Below, piece by piece: positions 46,966 to 58,751 of a stretch of 64,000 bases of DNA; the first letter of the stretch is position 1, and each line of letters opens with the position of its first letter. Below the pieces are notes generated by a model. It made no database searches. It was not told the origin of the DNA and worked only from the letters and a program-made list of their open reading frames with translations. The stretch is from Lutjanus erythropterus (taxonomy: Eukaryota; Chordata; Actinopteri; Lutjaniformes; Lutjanidae): positions 44,331,733 to 44,395,732 of the forward strand of contig CM034593.1 of the NCBI GenBank assembly GCA_020091685.1. The letters are read 5' to 3'. The position numbers were made by a program, and so were the translations under genes.

Positions 46966-47850
46966 ATCGTTATAACATGAAAATGTTGTTTAAAAAGTCG
47001 TTTTAAAATTTTTTTTAACAAGATATTTTCATGTTATTATGACATGCAGACAGTTTTCTTTTTATATATCTTGTTTTAACATGAAAATATCTTGTTAATA
47101 TATGTATGTAATTAATATATAATATTAATATAGATTGTTATAATTGAATATATCTTGTTATAACATGACTATTATTGTTATAACATTAAAATATCTGTTA
47201 TAAAATAATGTATCTACTTAAAACATGAAAATAACTTGTTATAATATTAACATAGCTTGTTATAACATGAATATATCTTGTTAAAACATGAAAGTAAGTT
47301 GTTATAACATGAACATATGTTGTTATTACATGATTATAGTTTTCATAACATTGAGATATTTGTTATAACATGAATATATCTTGTTGTAACACAATTATAG
47401 TTTGTTTTAACTGAATATCTCTTGTTATAATGCAAATATATCTGTTATCCCTATAGCCGTCCGAGATTCGCCCTCTCTCCCCATATTCAAAAAACTGCTC
47501 AAGACTCATCTGTTCAACACCGCTTTCAACCATTGACAGTTTCTTCTCCTCATCCCTTGTTTGTTTTTTGTTTTTTGTCTTTCTGTATGTTGTTTCTTTC
47601 TTTCTCTTGTCTTTTGTGAAGCGTCTTTGAGTATTTTGAAAAGCGCTATATAAGTATAATGTAAGTAAAAAGTATAATTATTATTATTATTATAACATGA
47701 TTATAGCTTGTTATAACTACTACATCTTGTTATAACTAATATATATCTTGTTATTACATGAGTATCTTATTATTATTATTATTATTATTATCTTATTATA
47801 ATGCAAAAAAACTCTTGTTATAGCAATTAATTTTTCATATTATAAGTTGA
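46966..47850. repeat. Minisatellite, unit about 21 bp (TATAACATGAATATATCTTGT)
   Basis: A degenerate unit of about 21 bp with TATAACATG and CTTGTTAT cores repeats many times. One stretch (about 47015-47050) is in the opposite orientation. A LINE-type fragment interrupts the array at about 47450-47691. Confidence 0.85.
47456..47691 (+). mobile_element. 5'-truncated LINE tail (L2/Rex-like)
   Basis: The frame from 47456 reads AVRDSPSLPIFKKLLKTHLF then NTAFNH and stop, the familiar C-terminus of fish L2-type reverse transcriptase ORFs. A GAAAAGCGCTATATAAGTA tail and ATT repeats follow. Only about 235 bp remain. It is embedded in the minisatellite. Confidence 0.8.
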
Positions 47851-48344
47851 TACTGATTCATTTTCCTTTTTTAGCGAGGCAGCAGTATGCTTCCATATGT
47901 GTATAATGATGACGTTTGAGAAATAATTAATTTTTAATAAATCTTTTCAGCACATCACCGGTGCTAACTAATAATTGCAACTGGTATTTGGCTCAGGTTG
48001 TCTTTTACTCAGAAGTGTGATGGTTTATAGGCCTCAGGTCAGGTTTGAGTTCTGTTCTCCAACATATCTAAGGAGGTGTTGGAGAGGACTGCTATATTTT
48101 ATACTCTGTGTAGGTGTACAGGATAAGGCAAACATTAAAAAAACTCTGACAAAAGGACCATATTCACATTGCAGTAAAATTGTCGGGAGCTAAAATTTCC
48201 CATCATGGCTATGGTCCACCCACATGTCATAATGACCTTACCCCTTTGTGGCCGACTCTTGTTCTTGAAATGAATCTAACAACTGTACTCAAAACAAAAG
48301 ACACAGTCATCTCTCATCCTGGATTCGTCTGTCTGTCGAGCTTT

Positions 48345-48577
48345 TCACTCCACCTGCTCCGGCTCGGCGTCCATGCAAGTCTCCCACGGATTCCTGGGCA
48401 TCTGGGGCATGGAGAGGATCAGGAGGGCAAAGCCAGTGAGAAAGAGGAGGACGAAGCCAGAACAGGCGCAGGCGAAGGACCAGGCGTAGTAATACTCGAT
48501 CCAGATTGTGTCCTCGCTCTCGATCATGCGTTTGACTGACTGTCGCATCACCTCCACTGAGATGAAGGCACAGAGAC
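48345..48577 (-). CDS. cacng1: CACNG1 exon 4, terminal exon (TM3-TM4 and C-terminus)
   Basis: This 233-nt coding part follows minus-strand acceptor 'ctgtcctcag' and ends at TGA (48347-48345). It encodes LCAFISVEVMRQSVKRMIES, EDTIWIEYYYAWSFACACSG, FVLLFLTGFALLILSMPQMP and RNPWETCMDAEPEQVE. It is nearly the human sequence, with a short tail and no PDZ ligand, typical of gamma-1. Confidence 0.96.
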
Positions 48578-51500
48578 CTGAGGACAGACATGTGACATGA
48601 CCATGAAGGCAACACGAGGTGTTTGCTTTCCCTGCACTCTTGAAAAGACAGTTGCTACCTAGAACCACAAATACTTCTTCAGCCATAGGAGAACCCTTTT
48701 TTTGTTCCTGGAACCTTTTATACAATTGGGAAACCTTTAATAAACTTCTACCTAGAATCCACATTAGGGGTAGAACCATCTGTGAAAGGTTTCACCCAAA
48801 ACTCCCGGTGAAAGGTTCTACAGAGAATCCTTCTACAAGTTTAGAAATAAGGGTTCAAAAAGGGGTTTCCCTAAGGGCTGATGTTCTATCTTCTTAGAAA
48901 CCCTTTTTTGAAGAAAGGGTTTGTCAAAGGTTCTTTGTAAGACAAAGGTTCCATTGAGAAACTTCTTCACCCTAATAACCATTTTTAGACAAAGGAGTTT
49001 GCCAAGGAACTCCTGCTGAACACTTGAAGAACTCTTTTGTCAAGGGGTTCTAGGTAGAACCTCTAGTAGGGTTCTAGATAGTACCCTTGGAAAATGAAAA
49101 GGTTCTCTGTGTATTCTCGATAATACCCTTGAAATATAAAGAATGTTCTCAGTATAACCTCCCTGGTGTGTTCTGGATAATTCCCTGGAATATATGAAGG
49201 TTCTCTGTAGAATGTGTGTGTTCTTGGTAAAACCTTTGGACTCTACAGGGGAGGGTTCTGGGTGGAAACAGTACACCATAGAAGAGTTCTCTGTAGAACC
49301 TCTCTTAGGGGGTTGTGGGTGAAATCTTTCACAAATGGTTCTAGGTATAACGCTTTATGTAGGGGCGTCGGTAGAATTCTCTTCAAGGGTTCCAAGTCTA
49401 ACCTTTATAAAAGGTTCTTACAGGAACTAACTTTGTCCTATGGGGACAAGCTGAAGAACCCTTACGGTTCTAGTTAACACCTTTATTTTTAAGACTGTAT
49501 GGTGTAATGGCTCCACCCCTTACTGGGGTAACCCCACAAAGGAGGTTCAAGAACCCTTTTATATTATGCTACAGAGAACAGGGTACAGAGAACCCTTGAT
49601 GAACCTTTGACCTTTGAGTTCTTTCAGCAATCCTTGCATGGAAAGGGTTCTTAATGGAAACCTAAGTCTTACAAAGAGCCCTTGATGAAAGCTTTCGTCA
49701 GTATAGGTTCTTCAAGATGCAAATGGTTCTGGATAGAACCTTAACCCTTCAGAAAAACCCTTTTAGAACCCTCCTTTCAACCAGAAGAACACTTTATATT
49801 CCAAGGGTCTAGAACCCACCCAGAAGGTTCAACCAAGAACTTTTTATATTCCAGTGGTGTTTTCTGGAACACATAAAAGGGGTTCTACCAAAAACTCTTA
49901 TATTATACTTCAGAGAACCCTCGATGAACCCTTGACAAAAGAATTCTTCAAGGACTTCAACAATCCTTGGATGAAAAGGGTTCTTAAAGGAAACCTTAGT
50001 CTTACAAAGAACCCTTGATGAACCTTTTGTTCAAAAAGGATCATTTAAAAAGCTAATGGTTCTGGGTGGAACCCTTATTTCTACAAGCGTACTGTGAATG
50101 TTGCAGGGACACTGGAATGTTGCTGGTTAACGGAACCCACCTGCAAATGCGAAGAACATGCCAGCAGGTTTGAGGAGGTAGTCTCTTCCTTTGCCTTTGC
50201 CGGTACACGATCCGACCAAACACAGAGAGCCCAGGATCATGAAGGCCAGGCTGAAGATGGAGATGGCTGCAGCAGAGATGTTGTACTCTGGAAAGAAAAA
50301 GACAAGAGTGTCGACACGTGGCTCATGAACGACCTTTACTATCCAGTGGTATCAGAGACTTTAAACTTTTATTTTTTATTTTTTATTGTTATCTCAGTAA
50401 AGCTACAAACTACATTTCGTCAATGTTTGAACCCACCATTGCGCATGTTCTTCACTGTAAAGTTTATTGGAAACAGCTTGGACACAAAAACTTTCATGTG
50501 CAGAGTAAATCATTTTGCGTTGATTAAAGTTAAGAATGTACATTATGGAAGTTGATTTCTTACTTTATAGTCTTTCTTTGTCTTTGAATTTTGTAGAACC
50601 AATTAAAAACAGGCAGCTAGGGAGGGACTTGTTGCAATGATTGATTGGTGTTTACAGTAGCCAATAGCGCTGTGCGTTATGCACCCCTGCCACGCAGCTT
50701 CAGCGGCCCATGGATGTAACACGGGAGAGCGGTCATATTAGCTGACTCTTTCTGGATCTGGAGGCTCCTAGTGAATGTGGCTGGACTGCAACCAAAACAG
50801 CCTCAGAGACCAAAGGAGTCCAGTTTGATGACAGGGAGAAGGCTACAGGGCTAACAGAGCTAAAATAAGTTAGCTCTGTTAGCCCCAGGGTTTTGGGAGC
50901 TCAACCAAACAGGAACACCACCACGGTACAACCTCTGTTTTCCAGAGCTGCAGCAATTAGTTATCGATTATTAAATCAACAGTCAACTATTCTGATGATC
51001 GTTAATCATTTTGAGTTATTTTTTGAGTAAAAAAATGTCTACATTCTCTGATTTCCGCTTCTCAAATGTGAATATTTTCTTTCTTACTTTCCTTTCCTCC
51101 TCTAATGATAGTAAACTGAATATCCTTGGATTCTGCACATTTGAGGATGTCAACTTGGGCTTAACAATAATAAGAAATAAGAATAAGAATAAGAAATTGA
51201 TTAATTAAGAAAATGACCAACAGATTAATTGATGGTGAAAAAAAATTGTCAGCTGCAACTCTACTATATTCCCTGTCTGTTTTTGTCCTGGTGACCAGCT
51301 GACTTCACTGGGAGGCTGCTGAGCCTGTTCTGTCGCTTCATTAGGTTGTACTGTCAATGCAAATTTAGTAAGCCTCTGACTGCAGGATCAACAGTTGTTT
51401 GAAAAACCAATATATGCTAGGTCAATTCTCCAGTCACTTTCCCCGACCATGGTGCTGGCTTAGAATTGGAGTCCCTGGGTGCTGCATAGTGACTGATCAC

Positions 51501-54500
51501 TGTTCCTAATAATAGGATGGATTAATGCAGAGAACGAATCTGACTGTAAAGTTTACCTACCTTTACCTTTAATACATATTTGATAAAAACACATAAACAT
51601 AGATTTTGATTTCTTCAGTAAAGTTCATTGAACTTGAGAAAACATGTTCAATAAGCTTAAGATATTATGTTTAAGCAACAACTGTTCAGAAACACTGTGG
51701 AAAGGACTGACAAGTTTGATTTTCTTTGACATTTTCTCAGTTTGAAGAGTCAGTTCTTCATTTCACACAAAGAAGTCACAGCTGCAGCTGTTCCAGTCGG
51801 AGCTACTTTGTTCCAGCTTTGGCCCAAAGACAACATGTGAAACTGTGAGTTTGTTAAAGTGAATTCAACACTAACCTTTATCATGATTCACAGCTTTTTT
51901 TTCATTATTGTGGGTAAAAAAACAACAACAACACTTATCTACAAATTTATTAGAGACACACAAACTTAGCACAAAAAGTGTGTCAATTTCAAAAGCAATG
52001 AGTGTTTGTGTTGAGTGATAATGAAGCTGTCATGTTATTTTGAAAATCCTGAATATTTGTGTGGATTCTACATCAACATTTTGTATCTTGAGGTAGTACA
52101 TCACATTTTCTACAATCAATAGGAAAACGCTGCTTTAACAAGCAGCATGAAAAACTGAAAAGCCACAAACTTTCATTTTGAACCAACATGGGATTGCTAT
52201 ATAACACATATTTTCGAAATCTGAGTTTAAATTTAAAGGCTTTAGTTGTTCCTTTGAATTGAGACAGCGTGTGGGTAGTTGGTGGTAACAGCCAATTTGT
52301 TATTTAACTGTATGAAACCAAAATTACCACACATTGATGCCACTTTTTAACCCTTTCTAGCGTTGTTTTGTCACATTCTAATTTGTTTCACATTTGAGCC
52401 AGTATGTTACCCAGCATCCTTCAGATGGAATAATTTCCTATTACTGTATGTTTTTGGAGATGTTCTTAACTGGTCATTAGTGTCTGATTAGACTTAAAGG
52501 ATAAGGCTCGCCTTATTCTACAAGTGTATTTTTTTTCATGTTCAATGAATCTCATGGGAAAAAAAAAATCCACAAATGCATTAGGTCATCTCTACACTGT
52601 CTGCTGCTGAAGACAAGAATAAATGGTGCCATTTCCATTTGTTCAGGACTATTGTCAGCAGCTGAACAAGACACAAGTGGTGCTTTGATAAATATTTGTA
52701 TACAGTTTTATGGGATCAACTTAAAATAAACTACACTGGCCAGTGTTCATGGTAATGAAGGGACATGGCCATCGGTGCAACAGTGTGTCACACTGGTGTT
52801 GTTAGTAGTTGTTGAAAATAGGATTAAGTTCAAAGTCAAACCTGCACTCATTTATATTTTTAGCCACTTGGGATAAGCACAAAAAACTGAACACAGCACT
52901 GACATATTATCAACTTTAAAAAGTTATTATGGCTAGCATGTTAGCCATAAATATTCACCTTATCTTCCCTCCGTTTTGGTCTCCACCAACTCTAACTTCA
53001 TCTGTCTGCAGTTTGGTGCTGGGCAGGAAGTTCTGTGTTTTTTTTTATCTTATTCTCAATACCATGAAAAATGAATGTAAGAACACATTAGTTCATCTTA
53101 CACCTCAAGCTGTTTGGTTGCTGCTGAAGACAAGAATAACTATTGCCCTTCTTTGGGACTATTTTCAGCAGTGGAATAATACATATTTCGTCCTTTGATA
53201 AGTATTTATATCTAATATGTGGGATCAACTCAAATTAAATTAAAAGCCATGTTCATGGAAATAAAGGAATATGTCAGTCATTGCAACTGTGTGTCTTATG
53301 TGTTTTAGCAGTTTTTGAAAACAGGATTTAGTTCAAACACTGCATAAAACTTCATATTTTTAGCCACCTGGCACATAATACGCAAATATTATGTTTAGCT
53401 TGTTGTGCTGCTCAACAAGCTAAACATAATATTTGCGTATTATCAATATGTACACAACCAGCAGACACAGAGCAACATCAGAATGTATTTAGAATTTATT
53501 TGTGGTCACCTGATTGATGTGGGTCAAATATTCATTTTCCCTCTGTTTTGGTCTCCACCATCTCTGACTTGTACATCAACCCACCCAGCAACCCTCTAAC
53601 TTTGTCTGTCTGCAGTTTGGTGTTGGGCTGATAGTTTTTTTTTTTCTATGAAATGCATGAAAAACAAATCTATATTGTGTATCTCTACCCTGCCTGTTGC
53701 ACTGTTTGTTTGCAGCTGAAAACATAACTCTAAATATTGTACGTTCATTTAAAAAAATACATTATCTCCAAAAATCATGGAACATTTGGTGCTTTGGTGA
53801 GTTTCTACAGCAGCAGCACAGTGTATAGGGACTCACAGTAAACTACAGTGCCCGTGTTCATAGTAATAACAGAAGATGTCACTCTTTGTAAAGGTGTGTT
53901 CACTGATGAGGTTTTAATAGTTTTTGAAGAATAAGAGAGGAATAAGGTGATACTTGTTAGATCAACCCACTGTTGCTTTTATTCTTTTCATGGGACTCCT
54001 TTAATTCCCTTTGGCACAACAATTCTCTTCAATATAAATACACTATATGAGTATAATTTGGTCCTTGTATTTATGGATACAGGGTGTCTGTGTAATGGGA
54101 ACAGCAGCTGGCTTGTTTTTCTGAGCAGAGAGGTGGATGGGATGTGGGGCCTTTGATCTGCCGCCTGTTCGCCAGTGAACCATGCCCAGAGGAGAGGCAC
54201 TCCTTTGGGGGAAGAGAGCCTTCATCTCCTGCTGGCAGGGGAGGACGAACACCCTGTGTTCTCTGAGATACTGCGTGTCTGTGGAGCTCGTTGGCTGGCT
54301 CAGTCTGAAACGCCAAAGTTTCCCAACACTGAGGGCAAGGTAGACATCAAAAGATAGCAGTGTTTCCTGTTGGTACAGGGTGCACTTCACTGGACAGCTG
54401 AAGGGTTTCTCCATCCTCAGAAACATGAGATTGACATATAAAAAGTCCACCCTGTGATGTGTTTGAGTTTGAAGTCAGTACTGCAGAATATGTGTTGGTT

Positions 54501-57489
54501 TGTGTGTGATCTGTCACTCTGTCTGTGAGAAAGTATTTTTGCTCTTCATGTATGTACATGAGTGTGCATACTTAATGTATATGTATTTTATATTTATGTA
54601 TGCATATGTATAAGAGGGGGGTTGTAACCAGGGTTAGGGAGTAACGGATTACATGTAATTGGGATTATGTAATCAGATTACAAAAAATAAGTAACTGTAA
54701 TGAGCCCAGATATGGATGGTGGACAAAGAATGAGTCCGCTGTTCACATATAAAACTTCCTTTCCCCCCCTCTCTTTCTGAGAGACTATGGTGAAGCTTTG
54801 TAACGTAGTGGTTTGTTTTATTTACTTTTTTCTCCTATATGAATTACTGTAAAATTTTCATTTTAATAGGGTGGTGCCTTGTAATCTCATATGGGATGGG
54901 CCAGATGTTTGGAATGACACAGTAAAACTAACTAACTAACTAACTAACTATAGTGGACAAGGATTACTTGGTTACATTTTGGATTCCATCTTTAAAATAT
55001 GGTGATTTTGAAATGATGAAACTTTTATTGTGAAATACAATCTAGTAACTCATAAAAAGCATGTCTGATCTAAGGGGGTCCTTGGACAAGTGCTCCACAA
55101 AAAAGAACTCGATGCAAAGATGCATTTGCATTTAATGGTTCTGACCTGTTTAAGAAGAAAAAAAGTCAGTCTTTTGAGGCTGAATCCAGTTTTTAATATA
55201 AGGTGCAATAGTTACATTTACTCTGTTACATGTGCTCAAGTAACTTTTTGAGTAATCTGTATCTGTCACACTAGTTCTGATGCATCATATTTTGCTCTTA
55301 CTTAAGTAGCTTTTTAGTACAAACTTTTATGTATTTATTTATTTATTATTTTATACGTTCATGATCCCAGTGGTGGACAGGTGGGGCAGGGGCAGAAAGA
55401 ATAAAGGGCACCAGCATGCAGAAAGTCATGATGCATTTCTGGTGAAACAGTTCCAATTCCTGGTTTAGGTTAAAATGTAATTTTTTTATGATACTGCTGC
55501 ACCTCTGTAATAATAATAATAATAATGATAATAATAATAATAAAAACATACAGGAAACTATGGCATTTAAAGGCAAGTGAAGGCCAAATCATTTTCTAGT
55601 CTGTAGGGCACTTTTGCTGTGTTTTTTGAACCCCAGTCATTTACCTAGTCATGCTCATGTGGAGCCTGATGAAGAGAAACAGAACAGAGACCAAATTTTG
55701 CACAGGAAAAAAAAAAAGACAAAGTAGGCTGCTTATATTTCATGTGAACATGCTGAAATGTTTCAACACTAGATGGTCCTCTTCAGGTCAAGATGAAGAA
55801 ATGAACACATTTATATTTGATTAATGAAGAAATGTCACATCATTATCTCCTAATGAGCCTACATAAGTCATCTGATATGAGACTTTTTCAGAAAGATGAG
55901 ACACAGATTTGGTCACATCTGTTTGTTCTATTATGCACAGTAAAAGATTGCTATTGCTATTGCAAGTGATTATTATTCTGACTTTTTTTGCTTCTACTTG
56001 AGAACCTGTTTTTGCACGTACACCCTGCGTGCTATTATTGGTTGGGGTCTACACACCTACTGCACAAACGTTCACACCGAGAAGTGTCCTGAACCACCGT
56101 CTCACTCCCAACTCGTCAAATACCAACACTTTGTCACCACCCCTCGGTGACCTCCACAGACTCGCACGGTACCCGCATTTCAAGTGACCTCGATGTGAAT
56201 CCATTTGTGACAGTCGCCATGAGACGCCCTGGGCTGTCAGTGTAGCATAAAGAGGGAAAAGTTCATGCCTGGAGGAGGTGGGAAGGATGGATGGATGACT
56301 CAAACATACACAGGACTTTCACCCAGGAGTGTGTAACATAATGTACTTATTTTAACCCCACAAATGTCTTTATCCTAAACGTACCCTGGAAGTTTTTGTG
56401 CCTGAACCTAACCAAACTGCAACAGTTTTTTCAGCATTAATCATTTGTTTTGTGTCAGTGCCTCACACTGAAGTGAAAGGCTCCATCTAGTGGCTGAGGA
56501 GCCGTGATAAAACATCATTCTGCGATGAGTTCTGATGAGAACAGGTTGTCTGAACACGCACACACAGGTGAAACTGTATATCTGGCCACAGTATGTGTTG
56601 TGAGCTGTCTTGTGTAATGTTCTCTGAAGAAGATTATGGTCCTCTAAAAAAAAAGATGGCAAAATGACATTTATGTAGAGATTTTGTACAGTTTACTTAT
56701 TGCAAAGGATGAAGAACCTCCAAAAGCCCTGATCCAGTCCCACAGCGTTCCTGATTATTATCAACTTGCCTGATATTCATTACACTTGATTTACTTTTTT
56801 TCTGTCGAACTCCCTATGGCATATAGGAGTCTGACTGTATGGATGGATGTGCCCATGGTGACATACATCTACTATGCTCATTCAACTGTATACACCATTA
56901 TGGTATAGCCAAATGGCTCAGTCAAGAGTGAATAACACTACATGGAACTTCAGATCAGGGCTGTGATCATTCCAGCAAACTTGCAGCGTGTCTCTCTGGG
57001 GCTGGCCATCAGCACCGTGAAGCTGCATGTGTGGGGGAGGGGTACCCATCCCATGAATGCTTGCATTAGTGTCTCTGAGTTTAGGGTGTGTGTGTGTGTG
57101 TGTGTGCGTGTAGAGGGGGTGCGTACGACTTCATGAGCAAGACTATTCACGTTTACACCCCAATAATTGAGTCTGACAGTGCTCCACATGTGCTCGGGCC
57201 CCCTAATGCACATTACATGGGAGGGCTGTCATACAACATGCGCTGGCTGGGCTCAGCACGGTCGCAGCTGTAACAGGGTCACTGGAGAGGGGATGGAAGG
57301 AATGGAAGATGGAGGGAACGGGGGCTGGAACAAACACACTCATATATGAAATGTTAAGTGTTCTGTATGTACAGTGCATGTGTTGCAGTGAAGCATGGTC
57401 AGGCTTGTGTCAGCACACGCTGGGAAGTCTGGGACTTAGTGAGTGAACTATGACCCCCCAGCTGGCCAACATCATATGGGAAACAAGCT

Positions 57490-57538
<49 letters not shown>

Positions 57539-58700
57539 AAAAACATTTCCAGAAAGTAGTCGTATGTGCATCAAAATCTTCCAATATCATTTATGACAAG
57601 AATGTCTGAGCCGATTAGGCATGACATAAAAATATAAATACATCAGTCAATTGTTTACATCAAGTAATCTTTGCTTAACAACATAGTGAAAAAAAAGTTA
57701 AACTGCAGCCATTTTCTTTTTCTTTTTGAAAGTTTACTTCCTACAGGCTGACATTACCTTGTGGTAACCGATCTGCTGCTGCTGTGTGCACACCGAAATC
57801 ATGAAAGTAATTTTCCCTCAATGAAAAACATCGTCTCCTTGACGCTTGTGATAACAAATAGGTTAGATAAGACAAATTTTATACAATACACTGTTTTCAG
57901 AATCATCACAGTATCACAAAACATAAAAAAATACTGTCTAATACACCAACTATTATTTTTACTTTTTGTTTACTTTCATAAATAATTTGAAAGTGCAGCT
58001 TGTTACTTCTTATTAGTGTACTGTTGGGTGTGTGGTATCTAATTAGGGTATGTTTGTGTTCAATTTTAAATAAACATATTTCTAGTTTTTGTCTAATATG
58101 ATACAAAATATGAGCTGTTATAAAGTGCAATCTATATCTATAAGAGGTTTCCACTGTATATCACAACACACTGGCATTGCATTGTGACATATGGGCTCTG
58201 TTTTTGCAAAGAGTTGTTGTGGGACATGAAGTGTTGCCAGTTATGACCTGTGAAGCACACTGAGTTTAGTCAGTTGGACAAAGGGTTGGGAAGAATTGAA
58301 GAAAATCCATTTGCCTTTTACTCAGGACTTCTTTGTGTCATGTGGAGGGTTTTGTCACAGACAGTCGGTCGAATACACCTGCTGTGACATCGATGGCCGT
58401 GCTGCAGTCCAAACTGAAACATGAATGAAAACCTGAACCCGTGGAGAACAGAGCAGCAGCAGCGGCAGCAGCTGAGGTCAGCTGGGAAACTGTCAGGCAG
58501 CCAGTTTGATGCTTAACTTCACACAGACTGGGATGTCCTTATGTTCCAAGGGACATGTTTGGGAAATTATTTCATAAATAAATCTCTCTTTTATGTATTT
58601 GCAGGCAGGATGAACAGAAACTTACCTTTTTGTGTTTTGTATTCAAATATCTCAGCATCCTGCCCTGGGGTGAAGTGTCTGAAGTACGTGCAGTTTTCCT
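48345..58700 (-). CDS. cacng1: CACNG1, voltage-gated calcium channel gamma-1 subunit (exons 2-4)
   Basis: The gamma-1 subunit is a four-pass PMP22/claudin-family membrane protein that associates with Cav1.1 in the skeletal muscle dihydropyridine receptor and modulates its inactivation (family knowledge). CDS on the minus strand: 58700-58626, 50287-50141, 48577-48345; phases agree throughout. Visible parts: an extracellular NCT glycosylation sequon, TM2 (ISIFSLAFMILGSLCLV), TM3 (FFAFAGLCAFISVEVM), the conserved RQSVKRMIESEDTIWIEYYY loop, TM4 (WSFACACSGFVLLFLTGFA) and tail MPRNPWETCMDAEPEQVE. These match human CACNG1 and not the longer PDZ-ending TARP gammas. Exon 1 (TM1 and GLW motif) was not found. 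Confidence 0.95.
48578..50140. other. CACNG1 intron 3, mostly GAACC/GGTTC field
   Basis: Of 1563 nt, nearly all from 48640 to 50110 belongs to the repeat field. No exon lies within it. Confidence 0.85.
48640..50110. repeat. Dense GAACC/GGTTC degenerate palindromic repeat field
   Basis: By eye I count about 40 GAACC or GGTTC words in about 1.45 kb, where about three are expected in random sequence. Both orientations alternate, so many neighbours could pair (GGTTCTAGGTAGAACC). Larger blocks recur, e.g. GAACCCTTGATGAACC at about 49580, 49915 and 50009. Similar repeats occur in other fish introns as I recall. Confidence 0.85.
50141..50287 (-). CDS. cacng1: CACNG1 exon 3 (TM2 and start of TM3)
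   Basis: This 147-nt exon lies between 'ctttctttccag' and TTGCAG|gtgggt on the minus strand. It encodes (E)YNISAAAISIFSLAFMIL, GSLCLVGSCTGKGKGRDYLL and KPAGMFFAFA(G). The hydrophobic TM2 is followed by a short basic cytoplasmic loop that looks a few residues longer than in human. Confidence 0.95.
50945..51265. mobile_element. 'AGAGCTGCAGC...GCTGCAACTCT' element, complete copy
   Basis: It is bounded by AGAGCTGCAGCAATTAGTTA and TTGTCAGCTGCAACTCTA. Internal words (GATGATCGTTAATCATTTTG, CAACAGATTAATTGATGG) also pair imperfectly between ends. It is probably a short non-autonomous DNA transposon common in teleosts. Confidence 0.75.
51465..51560 (+). repeat. Probable fish retroposon 3' tail
   Basis: GGAGTCCCTGGGTGCTGCAT followed by GATGGATTAATGCAGAGAAC resembles the 3' end of common fish LINE/SINE copies. 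The assignment is from memory. Confidence 0.5.
52500..53945 (+). repeat. Tandem array of about 2.7 units, 530-600 bp each
   Basis: Units begin near 52500, 53036 and 53641. Shared blocks are GCTGCTGAAGACAAGAATAA, TGGGATCAACT, GTTCATGGtAATgAAGGg, ATATTTTTAGCCAC and GTCTGCAGTTTGGTGcTGGGC. The third unit is partial. A diverged fragment is at about 58752-58990. Confidence 0.8.
53375..53443. repeat. Perfect 31-bp hairpin with 7-nt loop
   Basis: 53375-53405 and 53413-53443 are exact reverse complements, separated by TGCTGCT. The hairpin lies in the second tandem unit; neither unit 1 nor the 58752 copy has it, so it arose locally. Confidence 0.97.
54632..55290. mobile_element. Probable 'AGGGAGTAACGGATTACATG' DNA element, partial
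   Basis: It starts GGGTTAGGGAGTAACGGATT, TTATGTAATCAGATTACAAA, a common fish repeat end. It includes a short (CTAA)n run near 54929 and a TACTTAAGTA-type piece near 55240. The right end is not clear. Confidence 0.5.
55502..55545. repeat. (TAA)n microsatellite
   Basis: TAA/AATAAT repeat with one TGA interruption. Confidence 0.95.
57085..57112. repeat. (GT)n short microsatellite
   Basis: GT run of about 25 bp with a GC interruption. Confidence 0.9.
57489..57538. repeat. (CAA)n microsatellite
   Basis: About 16 uninterrupted CAA/AAC units. On the minus strand it gives an artefactual poly-Val frame. Confidence 0.97.
58626..58700 (-). CDS. cacng1: CACNG1 exon 2
   Basis: This 75-nt exon lies between the minus-strand acceptor 'ctttttacag' and donor AAAAAG|gtaag. 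It encodes (E)ENCTYFRHFTPGQDAEIFEY then KTQK. NCT is an N-linked glycosylation sequon in the first extracellular loop, matching human NCS. The short length and both split codons fit the gene family. Confidence 0.93.
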
Positions 58701-58751
58701 CTGTAAAAAGAAAAAAAAAAAAATTTTTTTAGTGAAGAACTAAATTTGTAT

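Larger units (their letters stand above)
37381..48344. other. Convergent HELZ-CACNG1 intergenic region / possible distal UTRs
   Basis: No protein gene was recognised. Contents, in order: TTTG run (about 37813-37841), inverted repeat copy (38130-38720), two palindromic TTAA elements (39371, 41347), poly-T (about 41180-41204), an unannotated stretch 41840-44960, CA array (46482-46546), minisatellite with LINE tail (46966-47850). Distal HELZ 3' UTR may extend into this region. Confidence 0.6.
50288..58625. other. CACNG1 intron 2 (8.3 kb)
   Basis: It contains a complete 'GCTGCAAC' repeat (50945-51265), a retroposon-like tail (about 51465-51560), a tandem array of roughly 2.7 units (52500-53945), an 'AGGGAGTAACGG' repeat (from 54632), and TAA, GT and AAC microsatellites. 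No extra exon was recognised. Confidence 0.65.

Noticed and set aside
48180-48539. 119-codon plus-strand frame opposite CACNG1 exon 4
   Set aside because: The minus strand encodes conserved CACNG1; the plus-strand frame is charged low-complexity sequence.
48640-50110. CRISPR-like or tRNA-rich array
   Set aside because: Spacing is irregular, the repeat is only about 5-6 bp, and the organism is a vertebrate. GGTTC resembles part of a tRNA T-arm, but no cloverleaf surrounds it.
57399-57590. Poly-valine minus-strand frame
   Set aside because: It is the translation of the CAA microsatellite.
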